Below, in pieces: positions 15,629 to 24,935 of a stretch of 64,000 nt of DNA (its first letter is position 1; each line of letters opens with the position of its first letter). Origin of the DNA: DAOMFB01 sp963721385. Its GTDB lineage: Bacteria; Acidobacteriota; Thermoanaerobaculia; UBA5066. A program made the position numbers and the translations under genes. Location of the stretch: assembly GCA_963721385.1 (NCBI GenBank), contig CAVRJB010000005.1, forward strand, positions 1 through 64,000, read 5' to 3'. Under the pieces are notes generated by a model, which worked only from the letters and a program-made list of their open reading frames with translations, searched no databases and was not told the DNA's origin.

Positions 15629-16549
15629 TCAGGCTCTCCCGCCCGTCTCGCGCCGCGCGAGCTTCGACGTGCCCGCACGGAGAGCCCCGCGGGTCGTCGC
15701 TTCGACGTGGCCGTACGAAGGACTCTGCCGATCGCTGTTGGTCGTTTTTTCATTCGCAGAAATGGTTTCCTCCAGACGCAGCGGCAGGAACTCCGCCGCG
15801 GCGGGGCGGTGGAAGGGGAGCTTCTCCGGGACGAGCCGCGCGGCGAGGCCGAGAAGGAGCGGGACGGAGGCCGCGTGCGGAAGGCGGCTCCACGCGGGGC
15901 GCGCCCCCGCCGCCGCGAGGACGACGCGGGCGGCGGCGCCCGTCGTCCGCCGCGGCGAGAGGACGGCGAGGGCCGTGTCGTGCGCCCGCGCCGCGCGCGC
16001 GAGGCGGAGGAAGGCGAAGTCGTGCCGCGCCCGCTGCCGGAGCGAGATCTTCGAGGCGGCAAGGCCGAGGTCGAGGAGGACGAACGGGATCCCCGCGGTG
16101 ACGGCCGTCTCGGCGGAAAGGAGCGCCTGCCGGAGCGTCCGCGGCCGGAGCCAGAGAAGACGCGGCAGCGAGACCCCCGCCGCCTCGGCCGCCTGCGGGT
16201 CGAAGTGGTCACCGAGGTCGACGAGCGCCGCCGCCTCGCCCACGGAGGTTGCAGCGGCGAGAAGGGAGAGGGCGAGCGAAAAGCGACCGGTGGAGTAAAG
16301 AACTCTTCTTGGGGGGGCCGGGGGGATCGAGAAACCCCCGGAGAAACTGCAGATTTCGACTATCTCCCCTCGTGGCAGGCCGCCGGGGAGGAGCCCTTCC
16401 AGCGCGGGGACGGCGGTGGGAAGCGTCTTCCCGGCCGGCGCGGTGCGCGCCCGCTCGAGGAGCTCGGCCGCGCTCGTCAGGCCACGGGCCAGCTCCTCGG
16501 GGGCGTCTTTCAGGAAGTCCTTCAGGAGGAGAAAAGCGGCACTTTTCAC
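15629..16549 (-). CDS. imuA: ImuA-like RecA-fold protein
   Basis: This 306-residue protein starts at ATG 16549. It has a RecA-like core (PALEGLLPGGLPRGEIVEI, then a strand ALVDLGDHFDPQAAEAAG) but no proper Walker A lysine, as usual for ImuA/SulA-like proteins. It precedes imuB with a 160-bp gap. ImuA and ImuB act together in DNA-damage-induced translesion synthesis. The C-terminal tail after RLEETISANEKTT is low-complexity and could be affected by an indel. Confidence 0.8.
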   Translation of the reverse strand: MKSAAFLLLKDFLKDAPEELARGLTSAAELLERARTAPAGKTLPTAVPALEGLLPGGLPRGEIVEICSFSGGFSIPPAPPRRVLYSTGRFSLALSLLAAATSVGEAAALVDLGDHFDPQAAEAAGVSLPRLLWLRPRTLRQALLSAETAVTAGIPFVLLDLGLAASKISLRQRARHDFAFLRLARAARAHDTALAVLSPRRTTGAAARVVLAAAGARPAWSRLPHAASVPLLLGLAARLVPEKLPFHRPAAAEFLPLRLEETISANEKTTNSDRQSPSYGHVEATTRGALRAGTSKLARRETGGRA

Positions 16550-16556
16550 GGCATTT

Positions 16557-16605
16557 CCGGGACCCAGAACGTAGGCGTAAAAAAGACGTAAGTCAAGGGT
16601 CCCGG
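16557..16605. promoter_or_regulatory. inverted repeat upstream of imuA
   Basis: CCGGGACCC (16557-16565) and GGGTCCCGG (16597-16605) form a perfect 9-base inverted repeat starting 8 bases before the imuA start, in the divergent intergenic region with etfB. It is a candidate operator for damage-regulated imuAB, or a hairpin in the imuA leader. No standard LexA box is obvious. Confidence 0.45.
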
Positions 16606-16686
16606 AATGAGCCGTGATTCATTTAATTCAATGACGCCCGCTTCTCTCCGTGCTAGGTTTCCGCCGCCCTCGAGGGGGGTTTGCAC

Positions 16687-17464
16687 ATGAATCATGTCGT
16701 TCTGGTCGCGCACGTTCCCGACACCGAGACGAAGATCAGGATCGGCGCGGACGGGAAGTCGATCGACGAAGCCGACGTCAAGTGGATCGTCTCGCCGTAC
16801 GACGAGTACGCGCTGGAGGAGGCTCTGAAGGCGAAGGAGGCGAAGGGGGGCACCGTCACGGTCGTGACGTACGGCCCGGCCCGCGCCGACACCGGCCTCC
16901 GCGAGTGCCTCGCCCGCGGCGCCGACGACGCGGTCCGCGTCGCGTCCGACGGGACCGGCGAGATCGACTCGCTCGGCGTGGCCCAGATCCTGGCCGGCGC
17001 GGTGAAGGCGCTGCCGCACGACGTCGTCTGGATCGGGAACAAGGGGGTCGGCACCGACGCGCAGCTCCTCGTCCCGATGCTGGCCGAGCTGCTCGACCTG
17101 CCGCACGTCACGCTGGTGACGAAGCTGGAGTGGGGCGAGGGGAAGGTCACCGCAAGGCGCGAGATCGAGGGCGCGGTCGAGGTGGTCGAGATCGACGCTT
17201 CCGGTCGTGATCGGCGCCCAGAAGGGGCTGAACGAGCCGCGCTACGCGTCGCTGAAGGGGATCATGGCGGCGAAGAAGAAGACGATCGCCGTGAAGCAGC
17301 CGGCCGAGGTCGGCTACGACGCGGCGGCGGGCGCCGCCGTGACCTGGACGAAGCTGGAGCTGCCGCCCGCTCGCGGCGCCGTGAAGCTGATCCCCGCCGA
17401 CGACCCGGCGAAGGCCGCGGAGGAGCTGCTGAAGCTTCTGCGCGACGAAGCGAAGGTGCTGTGA
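16687..17464 (+). CDS. etfB: electron transfer flavoprotein subunit beta, frameshifted
   Basis: The start is ATG 16687 after GAGGGGGG. The protein opens NHVVLVAHVPDTETKIRI and carries VKWIVSPYDEYALEEAL and the nucleotide-binding segment of EtfB. At about 17199 the frame shifts by one base: the continuation VVIGAQKGLNEPRYASL, the EtfB signature recognition region, is read from the next frame to the stop at 17462-17464. Combined length is about 258 residues, normal for EtfB. It accepts electrons from acyl-CoA dehydrogenases and partners EtfA, whose start overlaps this stop. Confidence 0.9.
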
Positions 17465-18445
17465 TGAGCAACGTCCTCGTCTTCATCGAGCAGCGGGACG
17501 GGAAGATCCGGAAGGCCTCGCTCGAGGCGCTGACGCTCGGGCGGACGCTCGCCGGAAAGACGGGCGGGGCGCTCGGAGCCTGTCTCGCCGGCTCGGGCGT
17601 CTCTTCTCTCGCCCCCGAGCTGGCCGCGTACGGCGCCGCGAAGGTCTTCGTGGCCGACGCCCCCGAGCTCACGCTCTACTCGTCCGAGGGGTACACGGCG
17701 GCCCTCGACGGGGCGGTCACCGCGTTTTCTCCGTCGATCCTCCTCGTCTCGGCCACGATGATGGGGAAGGACCTCGCCCCGCGGCTCGCCGCGCGCCGGA
17801 AGGTCGGGGTCCTCTCCGACGTCATGGCGCTCGACGTCGAGGGGGGGAAGCTCGTCGGATCGCGCCCGGTCTACTCCGGCAAGGCCCGGGTGACGGTGAC
17901 GACGGACCCGGGCGTCGCGCTCGGCGTCGCCACGCCGCGCCCGAACGTCTTCCCGGCCTCGAAGGCCGGCGCCCCCGGCGCGGGCGAGGTCGTCCCTGTC
18001 TCGATCGGTGGCGCCGAAGATCCGCGCGAAGGTCGTGAAGCTCGAGGCGGCCGAGGCGGGCGAGCTGGACGTGGCCGAGGCCGACAAGATCGTCTCCGGC
18101 GGCCGCGGCATCAAGGGGCCCGAGAACTGGCCCGTCCTCCGCGCGCTCTGCCACGAGCTGGGCGCGGCGCTGGGCGCCTCGCGCGCCGCGGTCGACGCCG
18201 GCTGGATCGACCACTCGCACCAGGTCGGCCAGACGGGGAAGGTCGTCTCGCCGTCGCTCTACGTCGCCTGCGGCATCTCGGGCGCCATCCAGCACCTCGC
18301 GGGGATGGGCTCCTCCAAGGTGATCGTCGCCATCAACAAGGACCCCGAGGCGCCGATCTTCAAGGTGGCGACCTACGGCATCGTCGGCGATCTCTTCCAG
18401 ATCGTCCCGGCGATGACCGAGGCGGCGAAGAAGATGAAGGCGTAG
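17464..18445 (+). CDS. etfA: electron transfer flavoprotein subunit alpha, frameshifted
   Basis: ATG 17464 overlaps the etfB stop. The N-terminal domain runs SNVLVFIEQRDGKIRKASLE through LVSATMMGKDLAPRLAAR. After a one-base shift near 18008 the FAD-binding domain continues: VSGGRGIKGPENWPVL, HSHQVGQTGKVVSPSLYVAC, GISGAIQHLAGM and AINKDPEAPIF, all diagnostic for EtfA. Combined length about 326 residues is typical. With EtfB and the membrane oxidoreductase downstream it forms a route from acyl-CoA oxidation to menaquinone. Confidence 0.92.
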
Positions 18446-18502
18446 CGGCGACGGGAAGCGTCTTCTCTTTCCTCCGCGGAGGGGGTCGGCGCGAAGCGCC
18501 GA

Positions 18503-18529
18503 GGGGGAACCCGATGGCCGGGTTCCCCC
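18503..18529. terminator. bidirectional terminator-like hairpin
   Basis: GGGGGAACCC (18503-18512) and GGGTTCCCCC (18520-18529) form a perfect 10-bp stem with a 7-base loop, between the convergent etfA and the secreted-protein gene. There is no strong T-tract, so efficiency is uncertain. Confidence 0.65.
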
Positions 18530-18534
18530 ATTGC

Positions 18535-20377
18535 TTACGGTACTACGGTCGCCTTGAATTCGCCGTACGCGTTCCCGCAGCCGTTCGTGTAGAAGACGCG
18601 GTAGATGTCGTTCCCCGGGACCGGCCCGGCCTGGTACGCGTAGAGCCCCGGCCCCACCGGCAGGAACGAGCCGCCCGACTCGTTCTTCGACATGACGACC
18701 CGGAGCCGCGACGGGTCGGGAACGCCCGTGACCGTGACCAGCGTCGAGGCGTTCACCGGCCAGATCTGGTTGTTCACGGCGGGGTCGATGATCGGGTACC
18801 AGGCGGTCAGGTCGACCGGCACGAGGAGCGTCGTCGAGACCGACGCCCCCGCGGCGTTGTAGGCCGTGAGCGTGAAGGTCGTCGGGATGTTGAGCGTCAC
18901 GGGGACGGCGCCGTTCGCGGGAAGCGGCCCGAGCGTCGGAACGCCCGGCAGGTCGACCGAGACGACGTTCTGAGTCGTCCACGAGAGGAGGACGCTCGCG
19001 GGCGCGCACCCCTCCGGCGGCTCCGCCCTGAACGACGTGATGACCGGCTTGCCCGGGGGCGGCGGGGTGGCGGTGACGGTCGCCGTGAAGGTGGCGGTTA
19101 CGTCGCCGCAGGAGCCGGTCGCCGTGAGCGTCACGATGTCGGTGCCCGGCACCGAACCGGCCGTGTAGACGAACTGGTTGTAGAGGAGCGTGAACGTCGA
19201 GCCGGTCGACTGCTGCTGCGTGAAAGCGTACGTGATCGTCCCGACGACGATGGTCGGCGGCAGGAGGCCGTTCACCTTCTTCCCGACGACCACCGTCGCC
19301 GTGGACGGGCGTCGGCGTGGGCGGGTCGGCGGGCGCCGTCAGGGAGACGCGGAGCGTCTGTGACGAACTGAGGCCGCTCGCGGCGTACGCCGTCAGGACG
19401 ACGTCGCCGGTGGCATTCACGTTGAAGGTCTTCGAGCCCGTGGGCGGGAGGTCGCCCCCGACGCCCGAGATCGAGACCTTCACCGCGCCGGTCGTCGACC
19501 AGTTCGCCGTGACGGGAAGCGGAGCGCAGCCGCTGGTCGGTGTCAGCGTGTAGCTGTCGATGATGGGCGCCGTGGAGAAGGCGCCGCGCGTGACGGTGAG
19601 CGGGAGGAGCGAGGCGTCGCTCGTCCCGTTGTCGTTCAGGATCGCGTAGGGCTGCGAGGCGCCCGCGAGGACGCGGAAGCGGAGCGTCAGGACCGTCTTG
19701 CCGGACGCCGCCGGGACGAGGAAGCCGAGGCCCTGCTGCGCGGCGGAGCCGGGGGTCGCCGAGAGCGTGCCGGTGCCGAGGAGGGTGCCGGAGTCGAAGA
19801 CCGAGAGCTCGGCCTCGCACGCCTGCGTGCCGTTGCCGCTGCAGAGGACGCCAACGTTCGTCCGGGAGCCGGCCGGGTCCGTCGACGCGCTGGCGCCGCC
19901 GCCCGAGGCCTCGTCGCCCGGGTTCAGGAAGTCGGCGGGGCCGAAGGCCGGGATGGCGAGGCCGAACCGGCCGCCGGCCGTGTCGTTGTACGTCTCGGAC
20001 CAGGCGCCGACGGGAGAGTCGGCGCGGACGCGGATCAGAAAGGCGCCCAGTCCGTCGAGTGTCGAGGGCGTGGCGACGGCGGCGGTCCCGTGGGCCGGGA
20101 TCGAGAAGGGAGCCGAGTCGAGGACGGCGCCGCCGACCCAGAACTCGACGGTGCCGGCCGCCGGGAACGAGCCCGTGACGAAGACGGTCGTGTCGAAGCG
20201 GGCGGAGAGGCCGGCCCCCTTCGCGCCCGGGCCGCCCCAGAGGTCGGTTCCCTGGGCGGCGCCCGCGGCGAGCGCCGGGCCCGCGAGCGCGAAAAGGAGG
20301 GTGAGCGCCGCTCCGGCGGCGACGAGGGTCGCCGGGCGGCCGAAAGACTCTCCGGACGGGCGAACGGTGTCTCTCAT
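18535..20377 (-). CDS. secreted hypothetical protein with Ig/PKD-like repeats, frameshifted
   Basis: The start is ATG 20377 with a signal peptide (ATLVAAGAALTLLFALAG, cleavage near ALAAG). The following ~330 residues form a beta-rich domain. Ig-like segments follow, each opening like IIDSYTLTPTSGCAPLPVTA or ITSFRAEPPEGCAPASVLLS with a conserved GCAP. The reading frame shifts near 19300, and the remainder is encoded in the frame at 18535-19293. It lacks an enzyme motif and a membrane anchor. Probably exported to the periplasm or outside; function unknown. Confidence 0.7.
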
Positions 20378-20522
20378 TCTCGAACTCCGCTCTGTCGAGA
20401 CGTGCCTGAGGCCAAGGAGATGCACGTCACATGATACAGCAGACGCCCCGCCATGAGGCCTAGGGAGGAAGTGGCCTGGCGCCGCTACGGCCCGCGCGGC
20501 CTGAGCTATTCTGCGTTGCGCC

Positions 20523-22646
20523 ATGACGCTCACGCCCACCGAGGTCCCCTTCTTCGGCGTCCCCGGCACCCTCCTCTTCGCCCTCCTCCTCCTCGCCTCG
20601 ATCGTCTTTTTCGCGTACACGGCTTCGCGACGGGTCCAGCTCCTCCTCCTCGGGAACGGTGTCCCGGACCCCCGGTTCGACCGGCTCGGCCGCCGCTTCT
20701 GGAACGTCGTCGAGTACGGGCTCCTCCAGCGGAAGATGTTCCGGGACCCGTACGCGGGCCTCTATCACATCCTGATCTTCTCGGGCTTCGTCGTCCTCTC
20801 GGTCCGGACGGTCTCGCTCGTCCTCGAGGGGCTTTTCCCGGGAGCCGGGATGCCGTTCCTGCCCCCGGGCTTCTGGGAGGGCTACCTCCTCCTGAAGGAC
20901 GTCGTCCTCCTGACGACGCTCGCCGGCGTCCTCCTCGCGCTCGGGCGGCGCCACGTCTTCCGCAAGGAGCGCCTCGACCCGTCGTTCGACGCCGACCTGA
21001 TCCTCGGCCTGATCGGCCTCCTGATGGTGACCGATCTCGGCGCCGGCGCAGCGCATTTCGTGCTGCTCCAACAGGGAGCCGCGGGCGTCGCCGCCGGTGC
21101 CGGAAGCACGGCCCTCGCCGGGCTCGCGAGCTGGGAGCCGGTGACATATTCACTTTCCAAGCAGATCTTTTCTTCTTTTTCTTCGTCATCTCTTCAGTCC
21201 ATCTACTTCGGCTGCTGGTGGGCGCACCTGATCGCCATCTTCGTCTTCGGGAACTACCTCCCGTTCGCGAAACATTTCCACGTCATCACCGCCCTCCCGA
21301 ACCTCTTCTTCTCGAAGCTCGACGCGCCGGGAAAAATGGTCACCGTCGACATCGAAAAGGCGGCAGAGGCGGGAGCCTTCGGCGTCTCGAAGGTCGAGGA
21401 CTTCACCTGGAAGCAGAAGCTGGACATCTTCACCTGCACGGAGTGCGGCCGCTGCCGCGAGATCTGCCCGACGCACCTGACCGGAAAGCCGCTGACGCCG
21501 AAGGGCTTCACCGTGGACCTCCGCCACGCGCTCTACACCGACGCGCCCGCCCTCCTCGAGGCCGCGAGCGGCGTCGGCGGCGGCACGGCGGCGGCGACGC
21601 TCGAGGGCCGCAAGCCGCTGATCGGCGGATGGGTCTCCGAGGAGACGATCTGGGCCTGCACGACGTGCCGCTACTGCGAGCACGCCTGTCCGGTCGGCAT
21701 CACCTACGTCGACAAGATCACCGACCTCCGCCGCCATCTCGTCCTCGAGCGAAGCGAGTTCCCGAAGGAGGCGCAGACCGCCTTCAACGGCATGGAGCGG
21801 CAGGGGAACCCGTGGAACCTCGCGGCCGCCGACCGCGGCGCCTGGGCGAAGGAGCTGCCGTTTCCCCTGCCGACGATGGCCGAGGCGCCGGACGCCGAGA
21901 TCCTCTTCTGGGTCGGCTGCGCCGGCTCGTACGAGGACCGCGGGAAGAAAGTCTCACGCGCTCTCGCGACGCTCCTCCACCAAGCCGGGGTGACGTTCGC
22001 GATCCTCGGCTCCGAGGAGACCTGCACCGGCGACGCGGCACGGCGGCTCGGAAACGAGTACCTCTTCCAGACGCTCGCGCAGGCGAACGTGGAGAGGCTC
22101 AACGGCTATGGCGTGAAGAAGATCGTCACGAACTGCCCGCACTGCTTCAACACGCTCGCGCGCGAGTACCCCGATTTCGGCGGGACGTACGAGGTCCTGC
22201 ACGGGACGGAGCTGGTGGCGAAGCTGATCGAGGAAGGACGCCTCGACCTCTCGACGAAGATCGAGAAGTCGATCTCCTTCCACGACCCCTGCTACCTCGG
22301 CCGGCACAACGGCGTCTACGACGCGCCGCGCGCCGTCCTCTCCGCGATCCCGGGTCTGACGCTCCGGGAGCTGCCGCGGAGCCGCGAGAAGGGGCTTTGC
22401 TGCGGCGCCGGCGGCGGGCGGATGTGGCTGGACGAGACGCTGGGAACCCGCATCAACCAGGAGCGGTTCAGGGAGATCGAGGCCGCAGGCACGGACGCCG
22501 TCGGTGTCTCCTGCCCCTTCTGCATGGTGATGGTCGGGAACGCGAAGACGGAGCTTTCCGGGAAGACGGAGCCGTTCGACGTCCTCGAGCTCGCGGCCGC
22601 GGCGCTGCCGGCGCACCCCGGCCAGGGGGCTCCGACCCCGGCCTGA
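20523..22646 (+). CDS. EtfAB:menaquinone oxidoreductase-like membrane Fe-S protein
   Basis: This 707-residue protein has N-terminal membrane helices (LLFALLLLASIVFFAYTA and others to about residue 250) resembling a NarI-type heme b domain. Two [4Fe-4S] motifs follow, CTECGRCREICP and CTTCRYCEHACP. Two cysteine-rich CCG domains come last (HDPCYLGRHNGVYDAP, GLCCGAGGGRMW), as in HdrB/GlpC. This architecture is that of the membrane oxidoreductase passing electrons from EtfAB to menaquinone. It lies downstream of etfBA, which supports that role, although a convergent gene separates them. Confidence 0.85.
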   Translation: MTLTPTEVPFFGVPGTLLFALLLLASIVFFAYTASRRVQLLLLGNGVPDPRFDRLGRRFWNVVEYGLLQRKMFRDPYAGLYHILIFSGFVVLSVRTVSLVLEGLFPGAGMPFLPPGFWEGYLLLKDVVLLTTLAGVLLALGRRHVFRKERLDPSFDADLILGLIGLLMVTDLGAGAAHFVLLQQGAAGVAAGAGSTALAGLASWEPVTYSLSKQIFSSFSSSSLQSIYFGCWWAHLIAIFVFGNYLPFAKHFHVITALPNLFFSKLDAPGKMVTVDIEKAAEAGAFGVSKVEDFTWKQKLDIFTCTECGRCREICPTHLTGKPLTPKGFTVDLRHALYTDAPALLEAASGVGGGTAAATLEGRKPLIGGWVSEETIWACTTCRYCEHACPVGITYVDKITDLRRHLVLERSEFPKEAQTAFNGMERQGNPWNLAAADRGAWAKELPFPLPTMAEAPDAEILFWVGCAGSYEDRGKKVSRALATLLHQAGVTFAILGSEETCTGDAARRLGNEYLFQTLAQANVERLNGYGVKKIVTNCPHCFNTLAREYPDFGGTYEVLHGTELVAKLIEEGRLDLSTKIEKSISFHDPCYLGRHNGVYDAPRAVLSAIPGLTLRELPRSREKGLCCGAGGGRMWLDETLGTRINQERFREIEAAGTDAVGVSCPFCMVMVGNAKTELSGKTEPFDVLELAAAALPAHPGQGAPTPA

Positions 22647-22663
22647 GCTACCCTTAGGGGGTC

Positions 22664-23059
22664 ATGGCCGAGGATCCGAAGCCGATGGCGGGCGGTCCGA
22701 GGGGGCCTTTTGCGCCCCGGGTCTGGTCTCCTCCGAAGACCGCTCCCGAAGAGAAGACGGGCCGCGAAGGGCCGCTCGTCACCGAGGGGATGAAGGCGCG
22801 CCGCCGAGAGATGGACCGCCGGCGGCGCGAGAAGGCGCTCGAGCAACTGCAGCAGGAAGAGGACGCGATGGAGAGCTGGACGCAGGTGAGGCGCTTCGCC
22901 CTCGCCCTCTTCTTCGTCCTCGTGGTCGCCACCGCCTACTGGCGGATCCAGAACCAGTACGGCAACAGATGGCCGCTCGGCTTCGTCTGGGCGGCGATGT
23001 CCTTCGCCCTCCTCGGGACTCTCGGCTGGATGGTCTGGTACATGAACAAGGCCGAGTGA
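22664..23059 (+). CDS. small two-helix membrane protein
   Basis: This 131-residue protein has a proline- and charge-rich cytoplasmic N-terminus, including a basic coiled-coil-like stretch (KARRREMDRRRREKALEQ), then two hydrophobic helices (FALALFFVLVVATAYW and LGFVWAAMSFALLGTLGWMV). No family recognised. It follows the Fe-S oxidoreductase by 17 bp and may be co-transcribed. Confidence 0.7.
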   Translation: MAEDPKPMAGGPRGPFAPRVWSPPKTAPEEKTGREGPLVTEGMKARRREMDRRRREKALEQLQQEEDAMESWTQVRRFALALFFVLVVATAYWRIQNQYGNRWPLGFVWAAMSFALLGTLGWMVWYMNKAE

Positions 23060-23094
23060 CGGCGTTCGCCCCCTCTCGGATGCTGTATCGCCCG

Positions 23095-23655
23095 ATGAAG
23101 CTCGCGCGGAGGGGAGTCGCCGCCGCCTCGGCCCTCGCGCTCGCCCTCGCGTCCTCGGGCTGCGCGACATCGGAGTCGGACGGCAACAAGAAGGCCTTCG
23201 CGGAAGCCGGGCGGCAGGTGCGCCTCAAGCAGCCGCCGCCGACAAATCGCGAGCTCCTCGAGGAGGTCGACCGCTACATCGCGGACGACCTCGCCTTCGT
23301 CCAGGAAAAGGCGAAGAGCCGGGAGGAGAAGCAGGCGAACCTCTGGAAGCTGGTCGGGTCCGGCGGCGTCGGCCTCGGGATCGCGGGGGCGAGCGTCGGC
23401 GGCGGCACGACTGCCGCGATCCTCGGGGGCCTCGGCCTCGCGACGGCCATCGTCGGTCTCGTCGAGTACTACACGCAGACGGGGAAGATGCGCGGCTGTC
23501 AGGCCTACGTCGCCGAGCGCGCCGCGTTCCTTCGCGCGTGGGCGCGGCGAAGCCTGAAGGACACGGACGACCCGGTCTCTCCCGACGTCTGGCACGAGTG
23601 GGTCGACCAGACCGCGGAGATCGAGGCTTACCCGAAGTGCCTCCCCGTGCGCTGA
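23095..23655 (+). CDS. predicted lipoprotein
   Basis: ATG 23095 is chosen because it begins a lipoprotein signal (MKLARRGVAAASALALALAS, lipobox ASSGC near residue 24); the frame is open further upstream without a signal. A charged helical region follows, then a glycine-rich stretch GVGLGIAGASVGGGTTAAIL, a possible membrane-interacting segment, and a C-terminal domain with two cysteines. Envelope protein of unknown function. Confidence 0.7.
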   Translation: MKLARRGVAAASALALALASSGCATSESDGNKKAFAEAGRQVRLKQPPPTNRELLEEVDRYIADDLAFVQEKAKSREEKQANLWKLVGSGGVGLGIAGASVGGGTTAAILGGLGLATAIVGLVEYYTQTGKMRGCQAYVAERAAFLRAWARRSLKDTDDPVSPDVWHEWVDQTAEIEAYPKCLPVR

Positions 23656-23706
23656 ACGGAAGCGGGGGCCGGATTCCCCCCGCGCCTGTCTTTAATTAAA
23701 TTTATA

Positions 23707-23741
23707 TTGACTTTCTTTTTGTTGTTACTATATTGAAAGTC
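23707..23741 (+). promoter_or_regulatory. sigma70-type promoter with overlapping inverted repeat
   Basis: TTGACT (23707-23712) and TATATT (23729-23734) are spaced 16 bp apart in an unusually AT-rich island. GACTTTC (23709-23715) and GAAAGTC (23735-23741) form an inverted repeat overlapping the -35 and the region just after the -10. A regulator bound here would block the promoter; the HTH protein encoded immediately downstream is a candidate. Confidence 0.65.
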
Positions 23742-23751
23742 GGGTTTAGGA

Positions 23752-24057
23752 ATGTGGATCGACCACCTGACCGACGAGGATCTGGCCTTCGTGAAGCGGT
23801 TTCTTCTGGCCTCAGGTTCGCTCAAAGAGCTCGCCCAGGCCTACGGCATCACGTATCCGACCGTCCGCCTCCGGCTCGACCGCCTGATCGAGAAGATCAG
23901 GATTCTCGACGACCAGGAGATCCGGAGCGAGTTCGAGCGTGTGCTCCGGGCCGCCTATGCAGAAGGGAAGATCGAGCTCGAAACGCTGAAGCTGCTTCTG
24001 AAGGAGCACCGAAAGGAAATGGAGGGTCGCGGTGAAGAAGTCCGTCGCTCTCGCTAA
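23752..24057 (+). CDS. DUF2089-like helix-turn-helix protein
   Basis: This 101-residue protein has an HTH segment, LKELAQAYGITYPTVRLRLD, preceded by LTDEDLAFVKRFLLASG, as in the DUF2089 family of small predicted regulators (zinc-ribbon part absent here). The C-terminal half is a charged helix. The start follows TTTAGG and a strong promoter with an inverted repeat, suggesting autoregulation. It overlaps the next gene by 26 bases. Confidence 0.75.
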   Translation: MWIDHLTDEDLAFVKRFLLASGSLKELAQAYGITYPTVRLRLDRLIEKIRILDDQEIRSEFERVLRAAYAEGKIELETLKLLLKEHRKEMEGRGEEVRRSR

Positions 24058-24925
24058 GGGCGCCCTCGCGGGCGTCGCTTTCGCAACGATCGCAATCCCC
24101 GCGCTCGCCGAACGAAACGTCCAGGAGATCCGGTGGTCCGCTCTGAAGGCCGAAGGCCGGCTCCTGGGGGGCGAGGTCGTCCCGCCGGGCGGGGGGATCG
24201 CGTTCGAATCGCTCCAGGTGACGAACCCGGACGGCTCGCCCCGCGTCGTCCCGCTCTTCGTCATCGAACAGCCGGGAATCGGCGGGCCGGTCTACGCGCT
24301 GCGCGGAGAGGTACGCGGCGAGAACGTCGAAGGGCAGGCTTATCTCGAGATGTGGAATTTCTTTCCCCGCGGGGGGGCGTACTTCTCGAGGACGCTCGCG
24401 CCGGCCGGACCGATGGCGAGCCTCCGGGGCACCTTCGCTTTTCGAGCCTTCGTCCTGCCATTCACGGCGGAGTCCGGAATGCAGCCGGAGAAGCTCGCCG
24501 TCAACGTCGCCTTTCCCGGACGCGGGACGGTGACCCTGGGTCCTCTTCGCCTCGTGGAGCTGGGTCCCGGCGACGACCCGCTCCTCCCGTCCGGAGCCTG
24601 GCTCACGTCTCGCCAGATCGGCCTCGTCGGGGGAATCGGCGGCGGGTTTCTCGGCCTTATGGGCGCGCTCGTCGGGATCCTCGCGTCCCGGGGAGAGGCG
24701 CGCTCCCTGGTCCTCGCGGTTCTCCGGGGGATGCTCGCCGTGGGAATCGCCTCCCTCGCGGCCCTCGCGGTCGGATGGTGGAGCGGTCAGCCCAGCGCGG
24801 TCCTCTTCCTCTTCTTCCTCGTCGGCGTGATTTGCTCCGCCGTCCCGGCGGGTCTGCTCGGGACGGTGCGGCGCAAGTACGAGGAGCTGGAGCTCCGCCG
24901 GATGAAGGCGCTCGACGCGAGCTGA
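24032..24925 (+). CDS. membrane protein with signal peptide
   Basis: This 297-residue protein starts at GTG 24032 after GGAGGGTC. A signal peptide (VALAKGALAGVAFATIAIPA) is followed by a ~150-residue extracytoplasmic beta-rich domain. Three hydrophobic segments then come near the C-terminus (IGLVGGIGGGFLGLMGALVG, AVLRGMLAVGIASLAALAVG, AVLFLFFLVGVICSAVPAG). No family recognised. It is translationally coupled to the HTH gene upstream, which may regulate it. Confidence 0.7.
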   Translation: MKKSVALAKGALAGVAFATIAIPALAERNVQEIRWSALKAEGRLLGGEVVPPGGGIAFESLQVTNPDGSPRVVPLFVIEQPGIGGPVYALRGEVRGENVEGQAYLEMWNFFPRGGAYFSRTLAPAGPMASLRGTFAFRAFVLPFTAESGMQPEKLAVNVAFPGRGTVTLGPLRLVELGPGDDPLLPSGAWLTSRQIGLVGGIGGGFLGLMGALVGILASRGEARSLVLAVLRGMLAVGIASLAALAVGWWSGQPSAVLFLFFLVGVICSAVPAGLLGTVRRKYEELELRRMKALDAS

Positions 24926-24935
24926 CGCGGGGACG

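Noticed and set aside
14472..16298. Very long plus-strand open frame (608 codons), and several similar ones opposite imuBA, korAB and the polX-like gene
   Set aside because: They are antisense shadows in GC-rich DNA: arginine/glutamate-rich, no motifs, and they overlap genes with clear families on the other strand.
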